A stretch of DNA of 39,859 nt from Haliscomenobacter sp. (GTDB lineage Bacteria > Bacteroidota > Bacteroidia > Chitinophagales > Saprospiraceae), in NCBI RefSeq assembly GCF_016718685.1, contig NZ_JADKCX010000033.1, positions 1-39,859 on the forward strand, written 5' to 3'. Position 1 is the first letter of the stretch. Each line of letters begins with the position of its first letter. The position numbers and the translations under genes are program-made. Below the pieces are notes generated by a model. That model did no database searches. It was not told the DNA's origin and worked only from the letters and a program-made list of their open reading frames with translations. Below, in pieces: positions 9,814 to 18,157 of the stretch.

Positions 9814-9821
9814 CAAATGTA
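9814..9821 (-). promoter_or_regulatory. -7 promoter element for the SRPBCC gene, within a dyad
   Basis: Reads TACATTTG on the minus strand, an exact TAnnTTTG match, 48 bp before the start at 9766. It lies within a short dyad (ACATTT-AC-AAATGT) that could be coincidental AT-rich symmetry or an operator. Confidence 0.5.
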
Positions 9822-9960
9822 AACTTATTTTTTCAAACAAAAAATAGCTCGTTGCGCCAAAATGACGGGGCATTTGCGCCAAAAGCAGGCTTCATCCCCC
9901 CATATTGGCCTGGTCAGAAAAATTTAAACAGCCCCATAGCGATTTGCACTGTCGGGTTTA

Positions 9961-9968
9961 TATCTTTG
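9961..9968 (+). promoter_or_regulatory. -7 promoter element for purL
   Basis: TATCTTTG matches TAnnTTTG exactly, 21 bp before the ATG at 9990, implying a very short leader and no room for a purine riboswitch after it. The best -33 match (TTTG at 9943) is only 14 bp upstream, closer than usual. Confidence 0.6.
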
Positions 9969-9989
9969 CGCTTTTAAACCCAATTGCTG

Positions 9990-12233
9990 ATGCAGCACGT
10001 ATCCGAACCGGAAATTAATGCCCAAGTGGCCCAAAACTTGGGGCTTACTGAGGACGAGTTTGACCAAATTGTCAAAACCATGGGGCGTACCCCCAATTTT
10101 ACCGAGTTGAGCATCTTCTCAGTGATGTGGTCCGAACACTGTTCCTATAAAAACTCGATCCATTGGCTCAAAACGCTTCCCCGCGACGGCAGACGCCTCC
10201 TGGTAGGTGCAGGAGAAGAAAACGCTGGATTGGTCGACATTGGGGACGGTCTCGCGTGTGCCTTTAAAATTGAATCCCACAATCACCCTTCAGCCATTGA
10301 ACCCTATCAGGGGGCAGCTACCGGGGTTGGGGGCATTCACCGCGATATTTTCACCATGGGTGCCCGTCCTATTGCTGCGCTCAACTCCTTGCGTTTTGGC
10401 AACCTCGACTCTGCCCATACCCAACACTTGATCAAAGGTGTGGTTAAAGGTATCGGTGATTATGGCAACTCTTTTGGGGTTCCTACCGTGGGTGGTGAAG
10501 TGTACTTCAATGACTGTTACAACCAAAATATCCTGGTCAATGCCATGTCAGTGGGCATTGTGCGGGTAGGCCAAACCATATCCGCCATCGCCGAAGGTGA
10601 AGGCAATCCCATTTTTATCGTGGGATCAGCCACCGGCAAGGACGGGATTCACGGCGCAACTTTTGCCTCCGCTGACCTTACCGAAGATTCGGCAGAGGAT
10701 CTTCCAGCCGTACAAGTTGGCGACCCCTTCCAGGAAAAACTCCTGCTAGAGGCCACCTTGGAAGTAATCAAAACGGGAGCAGTGGTCGGCATGCAAGACA
10801 TGGGCGCCGCAGGTATTACCTGTTCTACCTCTGAAATGAGTGCCAAAGGCAAGTGTGGCATGCACATCGACCTCAGCAAAGTGCCCACCCGCCAGGCCAA
10901 CATGAAAGCCTGGGAAATTTTGCTTTCCGAAAGCCAGGAACGCATGTTGATCTGCGTCCACAAAGGCCAGGAGCAAGCAGTACTGGATGTATTCGAAAAA
11001 TGGGACCTGGAATGTGCCCAAATCGGCGAAGTAACGGACACAGGGCGTTTGGAGTTTTATTATGAAGGTGTATTGGTAGCCGATGTGCCCGCTGAACCAC
11101 TTGTTTTGGGTGGTGGTGCCCCGGTTTATCAACCTGAATATACCAAACCCAAATACCTGGATCAGGTCAATAAGTTCAACCCCAAAAGCATCAATCAACC
11201 CAAAGACCTCAAAAAGGTTGCCCGTACGGTTTTTGCTTCGCCAAACATTGTGTCTAAACGTTGGATATTTGAGCAATACGATTCAATGGTGCGTACCAAC
11301 AACATGGGAACCAATGCGCCATCTGATGCTTCACTGGTTCGGGTAAAAGGAACCAATAAAGCTTTGGCCATTACGGTTGATTGCAATTCCAGCTACGTTC
11401 ACGCGGATCCATACATGGGTGCAGTCATTGCGGTGGCCGAAGCCGCCCGTAACATCGTCTGTTCAGGAGGTACTCCTGTGGCGATTACCAACTGCCTGAA
11501 TTTTGGAAGCCCTAAAAATCCGGAAGTCTACTGGCAATTTGTCAATGCCATCAAAGGGATGGGCGATGCTTGCCGAAAATTTGATACCCCGGTAACGGGT
11601 GGCAATGTGAGTTTTTACAACCAATCTGTTTTTAAAGACCGCACCGAGCCCATCTTCCCCACCCCCACCATTGGCATGTTGGGAATTGTAGAGGATGTGA
11701 AATTCCAAATGACCTTGAATTTCAAAAAAGACGGGCATTTGATCTACATGATAGGGACGCCGCAAAACGACATCAACTGTTCAGAATACCTGCGTATGCA
11801 TCATAAGGTGCAACTTTCACCCGCACCCATGATAGATTTGGATGAAGAATTCCACATTCAGTTGAATTTGTCCAAATTGATCCGCCGTCGCTTGATCGAA
11901 TCGGCGCACGATGTTTCTGAAGGTGGTCTTTTTGCTACCCTGGTAGAATCGGCCTTGGCGGGCAACATCGGGTTTGAAGTTGAAACCGATGACAATTTCC
12001 GCAAAGACGTGTACCTTTTTAGTGAAAGCCAAAGCAGAGTAGTCATTACCACAACTCCTGAAAAAGAAGATGATTTGGTCAACTACCTGAACACCCATAA
12101 TATTCCTTTTACCAGAATTGGCGAAGTTACCGGAAAACGTGTTCTGGTGGATGGCGAAGACTATGGCCCGCTGAATGAATGGAAAGCCATTTATGACCAT
12201 ACCTTAGGTCAAAAAATGGAAAATGCTATTTAA
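9990..12233 (+). CDS. purL: Phosphoribosylformylglycinamidine synthase subunit PurL
   Basis: Catalyses the ATP-dependent conversion of FGAR to FGAM in purine biosynthesis. At about 747 residues it is the small PurL form, which needs separate PurS and PurQ; neither is in the window. Signatures: FSVMWSEHCSYKNS near the N-terminus, FKIESHNHPSAIEPYQGAATGVGGI (ATP/Mg region), VTGGNVSFYNQS and AHDVSEGGLFATLVES in the second half. I chose the ATG at 9990; an in-frame TTG at 9984 would add two residues. The gene is intact with no frameshift. The TlpA-like gene starts only 18 bp downstream, so the two are probably cotranscribed, although no functional link is evident. Confidence 0.96.
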   Translation: MQHVSEPEINAQVAQNLGLTEDEFDQIVKTMGRTPNFTELSIFSVMWSEHCSYKNSIHWLKTLPRDGRRLLVGAGEENAGLVDIGDGLACAFKIESHNHPSAIEPYQGAATGVGGIHRDIFTMGARPIAALNSLRFGNLDSAHTQHLIKGVVKGIGDYGNSFGVPTVGGEVYFNDCYNQNILVNAMSVGIVRVGQTISAIAEGEGNPIFIVGSATGKDGIHGATFASADLTEDSAEDLPAVQVGDPFQEKLLLEATLEVIKTGAVVGMQDMGAAGITCSTSEMSAKGKCGMHIDLSKVPTRQANMKAWEILLSESQERMLICVHKGQEQAVLDVFEKWDLECAQIGEVTDTGRLEFYYEGVLVADVPAEPLVLGGGAPVYQPEYTKPKYLDQVNKFNPKSINQPKDLKKVARTVFASPNIVSKRWIFEQYDSMVRTNNMGTNAPSDASLVRVKGTNKALAITVDCNSSYVHADPYMGAVIAVAEAARNIVCSGGTPVAITNCLNFGSPKNPEVYWQFVNAIKGMGDACRKFDTPVTGGNVSFYNQSVFKDRTEPIFPTPTIGMLGIVEDVKFQMTLNFKKDGHLIYMIGTPQNDINCSEYLRMHHKVQLSPAPMIDLDEEFHIQLNLSKLIRRRLIESAHDVSEGGLFATLVESALAGNIGFEVETDDNFRKDVYLFSESQSRVVITTTPEKEDDLVNYLNTHNIPFTRIGEVTGKRVLVDGEDYGPLNEWKAIYDHTLGQKMENAI

Positions 12234-12251
12234 CTTAAAATAATCAATCGC

Positions 12252-13361
12252 ATGAACCGCTTCATCCAAGTTGTATCATTTGCCGTGTTGTTGCTGGGGC
12301 TATGGAGTTGCACCCCCAAGGGAACAACCATTCAAGGAACCATCAAAGGCGCTGAAAATTTGCAGGTCTTCGTTGACGAAGTAGCCATTGGCCGCGCCAG
12401 TACGGTGCTGTCCAAAGCCGACATCAACGCAACGGGCAAGTACAGCATCAATTTTCCCGAAGGTTTAAAGCCGGGGATTTATAACCTCCGCGTAGGTGCC
12501 AAAAAGGTCAATCTCGTCATGGATGGCAGTGAAAAAGTCGTCACTGTAAATGGCGACCTGAACACCTTCCAGGATTATGCCATTGAAATTGAAGGATCTA
12601 GTGATTCAAAGTTATTGGCCAATTGTGCCCGCCTCATCATGGAGCGCCAGATGTCGGCCAATGATGTGGGCACTTTTGTGGATACCACCAAAAGTCCTTT
12701 GGTTGGTGCGTTTTTGGCTTACATGGCCTTCGGGAATGCCGGGCCTTATATCGCTACCCAACAGCGGGCATTGGAAAAATTACAAAAAGCTGATCCAAAT
12801 TCTGCAATCGCGGCTTCTTACGCCGAATATCTTTCCGTCATTGAGCAACAATACCTTGCTGAACAGAGCAATCAGGTAGTACAAATAGGCAAACCTGCAC
12901 CAGAAATTGACCTGCCTAGCCCAAGCGGCAAAAGAATGAAGCTGTCTGACCTGAAAGGTAAAGTCGTATTGCTCGACTTTTGGGCCAGCTGGTGTGGACC
13001 ATGCCGGGGTGAAAACCCGAACGTCGTTGCGGTGTACAACAAGTATAAGGACAAAGGTTTTACCATCTTCAGTGTATCGCTCGACGGTTTTGACGACCGC
13101 AGAACCCAAGGCGCTACGCCTGCCCAAATCAGCGAAGCCCGTGAACGTGGCAAACAGGCCTGGGTTCAGGCCATTCAAGCCGACAACCTCACCTGGCCAT
13201 ATCACGTCAGTGACCTGAAGCATTGGGGGGCAGCACCCGCGGCAATATATGGTGTACAGGGCATCCCGAGAGCGTTCATGATCAACAAGGAAGGTTTGGT
13301 CGTTGCTACAGAGGTACGTGGTGCCGCTAATATCGAAGCGGAGTTGTTGAAGCATTTGTAA
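12252..13361 (+). CDS. TlpA-like thiol-disulfide oxidoreductase lipoprotein
   Basis: A 369-residue lipoprotein (signal ending LLLGLWSC) with an N-terminal DUF4369-like beta domain (TTIQGTIKGAENLQVFVDE) common in Bacteroidota and a C-terminal thioredoxin fold: GKPAPEIDLPSPSGKRMKLSDLKGK, then the redox motif WCGPC, and the cis-Pro loop GIPRAFMI. It probably reduces or shuffles disulfides of periplasmic proteins. It follows purL by 18 bp and is followed within 5 bp by a palindromic repeat. Confidence 0.9.
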   Translation: MNRFIQVVSFAVLLLGLWSCTPKGTTIQGTIKGAENLQVFVDEVAIGRASTVLSKADINATGKYSINFPEGLKPGIYNLRVGAKKVNLVMDGSEKVVTVNGDLNTFQDYAIEIEGSSDSKLLANCARLIMERQMSANDVGTFVDTTKSPLVGAFLAYMAFGNAGPYIATQQRALEKLQKADPNSAIAASYAEYLSVIEQQYLAEQSNQVVQIGKPAPEIDLPSPSGKRMKLSDLKGKVVLLDFWASWCGPCRGENPNVVAVYNKYKDKGFTIFSVSLDGFDDRRTQGATPAQISEARERGKQAWVQAIQADNLTWPYHVSDLKHWGAAPAAIYGVQGIPRAFMINKEGLVVATEVRGAANIEAELLKHL

Positions 13362-13365
13362 GGTA

Positions 13366-13448
13366 ATTAGGGTTGATAAAAAGTTGATGAGGGTTGATAA
13401 TTGGTTGATCAAGGTTTATCAACCTCATCAACCTTCATCAACCCTAAT
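13366..13448. repeat. Palindromic element built on GGTTGAT words
   Basis: Left arm 13366-13399 (ATTAGGGTTGAT, GTTGATGAGGGTTGATA) and right arm 13417-13448 (TATCAACCTCATCAACC, ATCAACCCTAAT) are inverted copies with small gaps, separated by 17 nt that contain another GGTTGAT. It begins 5 bp after the TlpA-like stop codon and ends 28 bp before the DUF3179 start, so it may end the purL-tlpA transcript. Confidence 0.85.
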
Positions 13449-13475
13449 CAACTACTCCTCAAAGATCCTGTTCCT

Positions 13476-14607
13476 GTGAAAAAAATCTTCTTCTTATCTA
13501 TCTTTCTCCTGGTCTTGTTCGAGATCGCAAACGTGTACTTCATCATGCCCATGCCGGGTAGCCAAGGGATGAACTCCATTGGTCTCGCTTATTTCTTCTA
13601 CTCCTGGCGCTGGGTATTCCGAATTGGATTGGGAATCGTGGCACTTTTTAGCCTATGGCAAAGTCGGTTCAAACGGCCTTGGGGGCCGGCCATAGCCCTG
13701 CTCATTTGGGGATGCATCACCTATTCATTCAATTTCCAAATGACGGCCGAACGCATGTTTATTCAGCCCGAATTGGTGATGAAAGCCGCCCGGGAAAACG
13801 AGGTAGCACTCAAACGCCTAGTCATTGGCGTCAGTCACAATGGGGAAGCCAGCGCTTACCCCATCCAGTTCATGGCCTATCACCACCAGGTGCGCGATGT
13901 GGTCGGTGGCCAGCCCATTATGGTTACGTATTGCAATGTTTGCCGCACGGGCCGGGTGTTTGAACCGAAAATAGCCGGCCGAAATGAAAATTTCCGTCTG
14001 GTGGGCATGAATCATTTCAATGCCATGTTTGAAGACGCAAGTACCAAATCCTGGTGGCGACAAGAAAATGGTGAAGCTATCGCCGGCCCCCTAAAAGGCC
14101 AGGTTCTACCAGAAATGGCTTGCGCCCAAATGACCCTCAAACAGTGGCTGAAGTATCACCCAAACAGCAAAAGTTATGCAGGCCGATACCACTTACGCGG
14201 AAGAATACAAGCACCAAAGAAACTTTGAAAATGGCAATAAAAAAGGCAAGCTTACCCGTACCGATACCCTTTCCTGGAAAGATAAATCCTGGGTAGTGGG
14301 CATCACCATCGGCAAGGTCAGCAAAGCTTTTGATTGGAATGTACTCAAAGAAAAAGGCATCATCAATGATCAGGTAGGCGACACCCCGATTCTGCTGGCA
14401 CTGGCCAAAGATGGCAAAAGTTTTATGGCTTTTGAACGCCCCAATGGAGAGAAGTTCAGTTTGAAAAACGACACCTTAAGTACCTCAACCGATCGCTACA
14501 ACTGGCTGGGCAAATCGCTTAATCCCTCGACACCTGATCTCAAAAATGTAGCAGCTTACCAGGAGTTTTGGCACAGTTGGAAAACTTTTCACGGGGATGC
14601 ACGGTAA
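13476..14607 (+). CDS. DUF3179 domain-containing membrane protein (frameshifted), GTG start
   Basis: The N-terminus has three hydrophobic segments (FFLSIFLLVLFEIANVYFI; VFRIGLGIVALFSLW; ALLIWGCITYSF), then a DUF3179 domain with the conserved cysteine motif MVTYCNVCRTGRVFEP. I chose GTG at 13476 because VKKIFFLSIF starts right at the membrane helix; no ATG fits. The frame changes at about 14175: removing one A from the AAAA before GTTATG joins YHPNSK to VMQADTTYAEEYKHQ and on to WHSWKTFHGDAR. The function of DUF3179 is not known to me; the paired cysteines suggest a metal or redox site. Confidence 0.82.
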
Positions 14608-14702
14608 ATACTTGTCTCACAAGACATTAAACACATTTTCATTTTTTATTTTACCAACTATTTTGTAAGTTGGCTTGGATTTTTTAACCAACCCGACTGA
14701 CT

Positions 14703-15308
14703 ATGAAAAATTGTATTCTACCGCTGTTGCTGCTGTGCAACATGCAAGTGCTACAGGCTCAAGCCAACCTGCCGCAAACCGAAAAACCAGGGCTTGCTGC
14801 CCAGGAAGAAGTCATGGCTGCCCACAATGCCATGCGTGACATCAACCGCGACATTTGGACACCTTTTTCTGAAGCTTATGCCAGTAATGATGCGGACAAA
14901 TACCTTGCCCTACACCACCAAGATTTCATCCAGGCCAATGGCAACGACAAATCCAGTAGTGATCTGGCGGGATACCGCAAAGAGGTTGAGCGCAGTTTTG
15001 CCTGGGCGGCGAAAAAAGGGGGTCGCACCACCATTGAATTCCGTTTTTTTGAACGCATAGCGTCGGCGAGTACTGCCTCTGAGCGGGGCATTTACAAGTA
15101 CTCCTATTTTCCCAAAGAGGGTGAACCCAATATTGGTTATGGAAAATTCCATGTTATACTCCGCAAAGAAGCCGGGACTTGGAAAATTTTAACGGATTAC
15201 GATTCCAATGAAGGTGGCAAAATAGGCGAAGCGGATTACAAAGCGGCGATGGCTGTGGATGATTTTCAAGTTTTAAAAGTTGAGGAGGTTAGAAAGTTGG
15301 GAGGTTGA
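14703..15308 (+). CDS. Exported NTF2-like (DUF4440-type) protein
   Basis: A 201-residue protein with a signal peptide (MKNCILPLLLLCNMQVLQAQA) and a single NTF2/SnoaL-like cone fold: NRDIWTPFSEAYASNDADKYLALHHQDFI, GNDKSSSDLAGYRKEV, then strands ending GTWKILTDYDSNEGG. Such proteins often bind small ligands; function unknown. The last nine residues (VEEVRKLGG) are encoded by a GTTGAGG-type repeat that overlaps the stop codon, so the original end may have been near VLK. Confidence 0.75.
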   Translation: MKNCILPLLLLCNMQVLQAQANLPQTEKPGLAAQEEVMAAHNAMRDINRDIWTPFSEAYASNDADKYLALHHQDFIQANGNDKSSSDLAGYRKEVERSFAWAAKKGGRTTIEFRFFERIASASTASERGIYKYSYFPKEGEPNIGYGKFHVILRKEAGTWKILTDYDSNEGGKIGEADYKAAMAVDDFQVLKVEEVRKLGG

Positions 15309-15353
15309 GGCTTTACGAACTTTTCACATCTTATCGCTGATAGCCTCAACTTT
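15276..15353. repeat. GTTGAGG word repeat with inverted copy, overlapping a gene end
   Basis: AAAGTTGAGG at 15276-15285 has an exact inverted copy at 15344-15353. The left part also holds tandem variants (GTTGAGGAG, GTTAGAAA, GTTGGGAG, GTTGAGGC). The stop codon of the NTF2-like gene (15306-15308) lies inside the left part. Confidence 0.7.
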
Positions 15354-15371
15354 ATCAATTTACCAAGAACC

Positions 15372-15815
15372 ATTAAAACCGCCTTACATCAAGCCTGTTT
15401 GGAACGCATCGATCAGCGGATTGCCTTGGCCAATCAAGCCATGGAAGACATCCAAAATTCTGCCAATCAGGAAACCAAAAGTAGTGCTGGTGATAAGTAT
15501 GAAACGGGAAGAGCGATGATGCAACAGGAAAAGGACAAACAAGCCATCCAACTGGCGCAAGCCCAGGAGCTACGACAGCAGTTGGAACAATTAGCTCCGA
15601 ACCTGGTATACGAAGCGATCCAGCCAGGCAGCCTGGTGTTGACCAACGAAGGCTACTATTACCTGACGGTAAGTTTGGGTAAAATCATCCTGGAACAAAA
15701 GACCGTTTACGTCCTTTCTGCCGCTTCGCCACTGGGACAAGCATTATTGCGCAAACGGGTTGGAGACAAGATCCAATTTCAGCAGCGTACAATTCAAATT
15801 ATAGCATTGTACTAA
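15372..15815 (+). CDS. GreA/GreB-family-like transcription elongation factor
   Basis: Resembles the short Bacteroidota GreA/GreB-like proteins: an N-terminal helical hairpin with the family signature SAGDKYETGRAMM, then a small beta domain (QPGSLVLTNEGYYYLTVSLG, VLSAASPLGQALLRKRVGDKIQF). Probably acts on RNA polymerase, though some relatives are misnamed 3-oxoacyl-ACP synthase in databases. Start is unsettled. The family usually has about nine residues before LERIDQRIA; in this frame KTALHQAC is present but preceded only by ATT (15372), and the first standard alternative is TTG at 15399. I report 15372. A base error at the start codon is also possible. Its stop is 5 bp from the convergent ribokinase stop. 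Confidence 0.75.
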   Translation: MKTALHQACLERIDQRIALANQAMEDIQNSANQETKSSAGDKYETGRAMMQQEKDKQAIQLAQAQELRQQLEQLAPNLVYEAIQPGSLVLTNEGYYYLTVSLGKIILEQKTVYVLSAASPLGQALLRKRVGDKIQFQQRTIQIIALY

Positions 15816-15817
15816 CC

Positions 15818-16729
15818 CTATTCCACCCGCACCATCAACTCCTCGCGATACGGTGCCGAAGCCTGAGCCCCCATTCGTGTAACCGCAATAGCGCCAGCCT
15901 GACAGGCAAAATCAATCGCGGGCTGCCAGTCTTTACCTTCTGCCAAAGCAACAGCCAAAGCCCCGTTGAAGACATCTCCTGCCGCAGTAGTATCCACTGC
16001 ACTGACCACTGGGGCCGCTACGTGAAAATAAGAATCCGCATTTTGAAAATAGGCTCCTTTGGCCCCCAACGTGATGATCACATTTTCGACGCCTTTATGC
16101 AGTAAGGCTTCGGCAATACGTGACAATGCTCCTTCGCCTTCCCAAGACAAGCCAGTCAACAACGCAGCCTCGGTTTCATTGGGAGTGATCAGGGAAAGCA
16201 AGGGAAACAACTCGGCGGGCAAAACTTGCGCTGGCGCGGGATTGAGTACAAAGGGCTTGCCCAATGCCTTGGCTTTTTTAGCCGCGTGCAACACGGTGTC
16301 CAATGGCGTTTCCAATTGCATCAAGATCAAATCCGCACTTTCAAACGCCGCTTCGGCCAGATCCAGATCGGCAGGAGTCAGGGCAGCATTGGCACCTGGG
16401 GCTACTACAATTTCGTTTTCTCCTTCACCATTGACGGTAATGAGGGCAACCCCAGAGGCCAGCTTGGGGTCGGTCAGTACATAGGCTACATTGATGCCCT
16501 CATGAGCAAATCCTTCGACAGCCTGCGTGCCGAAGACGTCGTTGCCTACTTTTGCGATCAAATCGACTACTCCACCGACTCGGGCAGCCGCAACAGCCTG
16601 ATTGGCCCCTTTGCCCCCGGGAAACATAAAAAAGTCGCCGCCGATGATGGTTTCTCCAGGTTGTGGAAAACGAGTGGTTTTGACGACCATATCGGTATTT
16701 GAGCTTCCAATAACAAGTATATGTGGCAT
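15818..16729 (-). CDS. rbsK: Ribokinase (PfkB family)
   Basis: Phosphorylates ribose, or a related sugar, with ATP. Ribokinase signatures are complete: GSSNTDMVVKT at the N-terminus, FPGGKGANQAVAAARVGG (substrate binding), LNPAPA, ITPNETEAALLTG, and the anion-hole/catalytic motif DTTAAGDVFNGALA. Length 303 residues is normal. It is the last gene of the minus-strand catabolic cluster, 118 bp downstream of the sugar transporter gene; a hairpin and a G-rich tract lie between, so it may be separately expressed or partly terminated. A ketose kinase role is possible given the neighbouring aldolase. Confidence 0.92.
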   Translation of the reverse strand: MPHILVIGSSNTDMVVKTTRFPQPGETIIGGDFFMFPGGKGANQAVAAARVGGVVDLIAKVGNDVFGTQAVEGFAHEGINVAYVLTDPKLASGVALITVNGEGENEIVVAPGANAALTPADLDLAEAAFESADLILMQLETPLDTVLHAAKKAKALGKPFVLNPAPAQVLPAELFPLLSLITPNETEAALLTGLSWEGEGALSRIAEALLHKGVENVIITLGAKGAYFQNADSYFHVAAPVVSAVDTTAAGDVFNGALAVALAEGKDWQPAIDFACQAGAIAVTRMGAQASAPYREELMVRVE

Positions 16730-16754
16730 GGTTGTTTCTGTTTAATTACTGATC

Positions 16755-16772
16755 CGGCGAATAAATTCGCCG
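16755..16772. repeat. Hairpin CGGCGAA-TAAA-TTCGCCG
   Basis: Perfect 7-bp stem with a TAAA loop, between the ribokinase and transporter genes. It shares the core GAA-TAAA-TTC with the hairpin at 21859-21878, while the outer stem differs. Confidence 0.75.
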
Positions 16773-16780
16773 ATACTAAC

Positions 16781-16840
16781 CCGGCGGGGCGGGGGGGGGG
16801 GGGGCTGATTCCCCCGCGCACGCGCCCGCGGGGGCAGCGG
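16781..16840. other. GC-extreme tract with a 14-G homopolymer
   Basis: After CCGGCGGGGC there are 14 consecutive G (16791-16804), then CTGATT and a C/G-only-like stretch (CCCCCGCGCACGCGCCCGCG) in an otherwise moderate-GC region. The run length cannot be trusted in noisy-read data. It lies only 8 bp past the transporter stop codon. Confidence 0.7.
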
Positions 16841-16847
16841 AGAATTT

Positions 16848-17894
16848 TCAAAGAGAGAAGATCTGGGAACGGGATTTCAGTTCGCCCGGCCAATCATATC
16901 TTACAGCGGCAATAATTAGGCCTAAACCAATGACATAGCACAACAACATGATGTTGAGCAAAGTGGACGTTCCAGTCGGAGCACCCTTAAATTCTTTCCA
17001 AATGTAAATGCCCCACAGTGCCGCCACAATGGTCGCGCCCTGCCCCAAGCCGTAAGAAATAGCCGGGCCAGCCAGATCCGAAGCAATGATGCTGAAGGAC
17101 ATCCCGATACACCAAATTGCACCACCCAAGACCCCCATCAAATGGCTCTTTACATCACCTCGAAAATAATCGGCATAACCCACCGGCGTACCCACAAAAG
17201 GCCGTTTCATCAGCAGGGTATTGAATAGGACGTTACTCAAAAGAATCCCTATCGAAAAAATGACCACTGCGGTGTAAGGACTTAACTTACCTACAACAGG
17301 ATTGGTAAAATCTGGGAACATCGAATTGGCGACGTATTTGTAAAAAAGCCCCATCAAAGCCCCAGCGATGACGGAGAGCAACAAACCTTTGGTGGAAACT
17401 CCGCCCGTATTGCTCGACAATTTGCGGTAAGCGCTGGCATTGAGCAAAATGGCCACCGCAATGAGCGCCACCCCCCCAAAAAGCATCAGCGCATTGCCCA
17501 CTGGCGCATCCAGGTAATTGACGATCACCCCGATGACCAGGGCAAGGCCAATACCTACCGGAAAAGCCACCGACATCCCCGCAATGGCGATTGCCGCCAC
17601 CAAGAGAATATTGGCGGCATTGAAAAGTATACCTCCCCAAAGTGCGGAGAGCAGATTGGCCTGATCGGCTTGTTGTACATCGGCTAAAAATGAACGCCCT
17701 CCCGCGCCGAAACTCCCCAGGGTAAAGGCAAACAGTAAGGACAATACTACAATACCGATGACGTAGTCCCAGTAAAAGAGTTCAAAGCGCCAGTTGGCTG
17801 CGGCGAGTTTTTGGGTATTGGCCCAGGAGCCCCAACACAACATGGTGATGATGCAAAAGAGTACTGCGACTGGATAGGTTTCAATGATGAACAT
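16848..17894 (-). CDS. GRP-family (glucose/ribose porter) sugar transporter
   Basis: A 348-residue inner-membrane protein with about ten hydrophobic helices. CWGSWANTQKL near residue 20 is the hallmark of the GRP branch of the drug/metabolite transporter superfamily, which includes bacterial glucose/ribose uptake proteins and rhamnose-type porters. It lies between the aldolase and ribokinase genes, so it very likely imports the substrate of this cluster. The start is 14 bp after the small DUF4174 gene. The C-terminus after AAVRYD is slightly long, ending close to a G-rich tract. Confidence 0.85.
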   Translation of the reverse strand: MFIIETYPVAVLFCIITMLCWGSWANTQKLAAANWRFELFYWDYVIGIVVLSLLFAFTLGSFGAGGRSFLADVQQADQANLLSALWGGILFNAANILLVAAIAIAGMSVAFPVGIGLALVIGVIVNYLDAPVGNALMLFGGVALIAVAILLNASAYRKLSSNTGGVSTKGLLLSVIAGALMGLFYKYVANSMFPDFTNPVVGKLSPYTAVVIFSIGILLSNVLFNTLLMKRPFVGTPVGYADYFRGDVKSHLMGVLGGAIWCIGMSFSIIASDLAGPAISYGLGQGATIVAALWGIYIWKEFKGAPTGTSTLLNIMLLCYVIGLGLIIAAVRYDWPGELKSRSQIFSL

Positions 17895-17908
17895 GATGTA
17901 GGTGTTTT

Positions 17909-18145
17909 TTAGTGCTTAAGAAAGATCACCAAAATCGTGATGTCACGCTCCCTTAGTAAAGCTTCATGCTCTTGCATCAAGGTCAATTGGCGATTTAGGG
18001 CGGCATCACCTGAATGCGGAGCAAACAACAGCAATATATGATTTTTCCATTGATATTTTGTCAGCGTCTGACCCAATAAGTCATTCAAAGGTAAACACAA
18101 CAGGGCTACAAGTGAACCCATTATCAATGGTGTTAAAATTGACAT
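17909..18145 (-). CDS. Half-length DUF4174-like protein
   Basis: A 78-residue product with a hydrophobic N-terminus (LIMGSLVALLCLPL) and then YQWKNHILLLFAPHSGDAALNRQLTLMQEHEALLRERDITILVI, which matches the first half of DUF4174. Full-length members continue for about 40-50 more residues, but here only LKH and the stop follow. Just 14 bp separate it from the transporter start, so a frameshift cannot hide the missing half: it is truncated or naturally short. It lies inside the catabolic operon, 12 bp downstream of the aldolase gene. Function unknown. Confidence 0.6.
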   Translation of the reverse strand: MSILTPLIMGSLVALLCLPLNDLLGQTLTKYQWKNHILLLFAPHSGDAALNRQLTLMQEHEALLRERDITILVIFLKH

Positions 18146-18157
18146 GCTTCGCTTTAT

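Noticed and set aside
9767..9989. Possible purine riboswitch upstream of purL
   Set aside because: The -7 box lies 21 bp before the ATG, so the leader after the predicted start is too short for an aptamer, and no purine-aptamer loops were seen.
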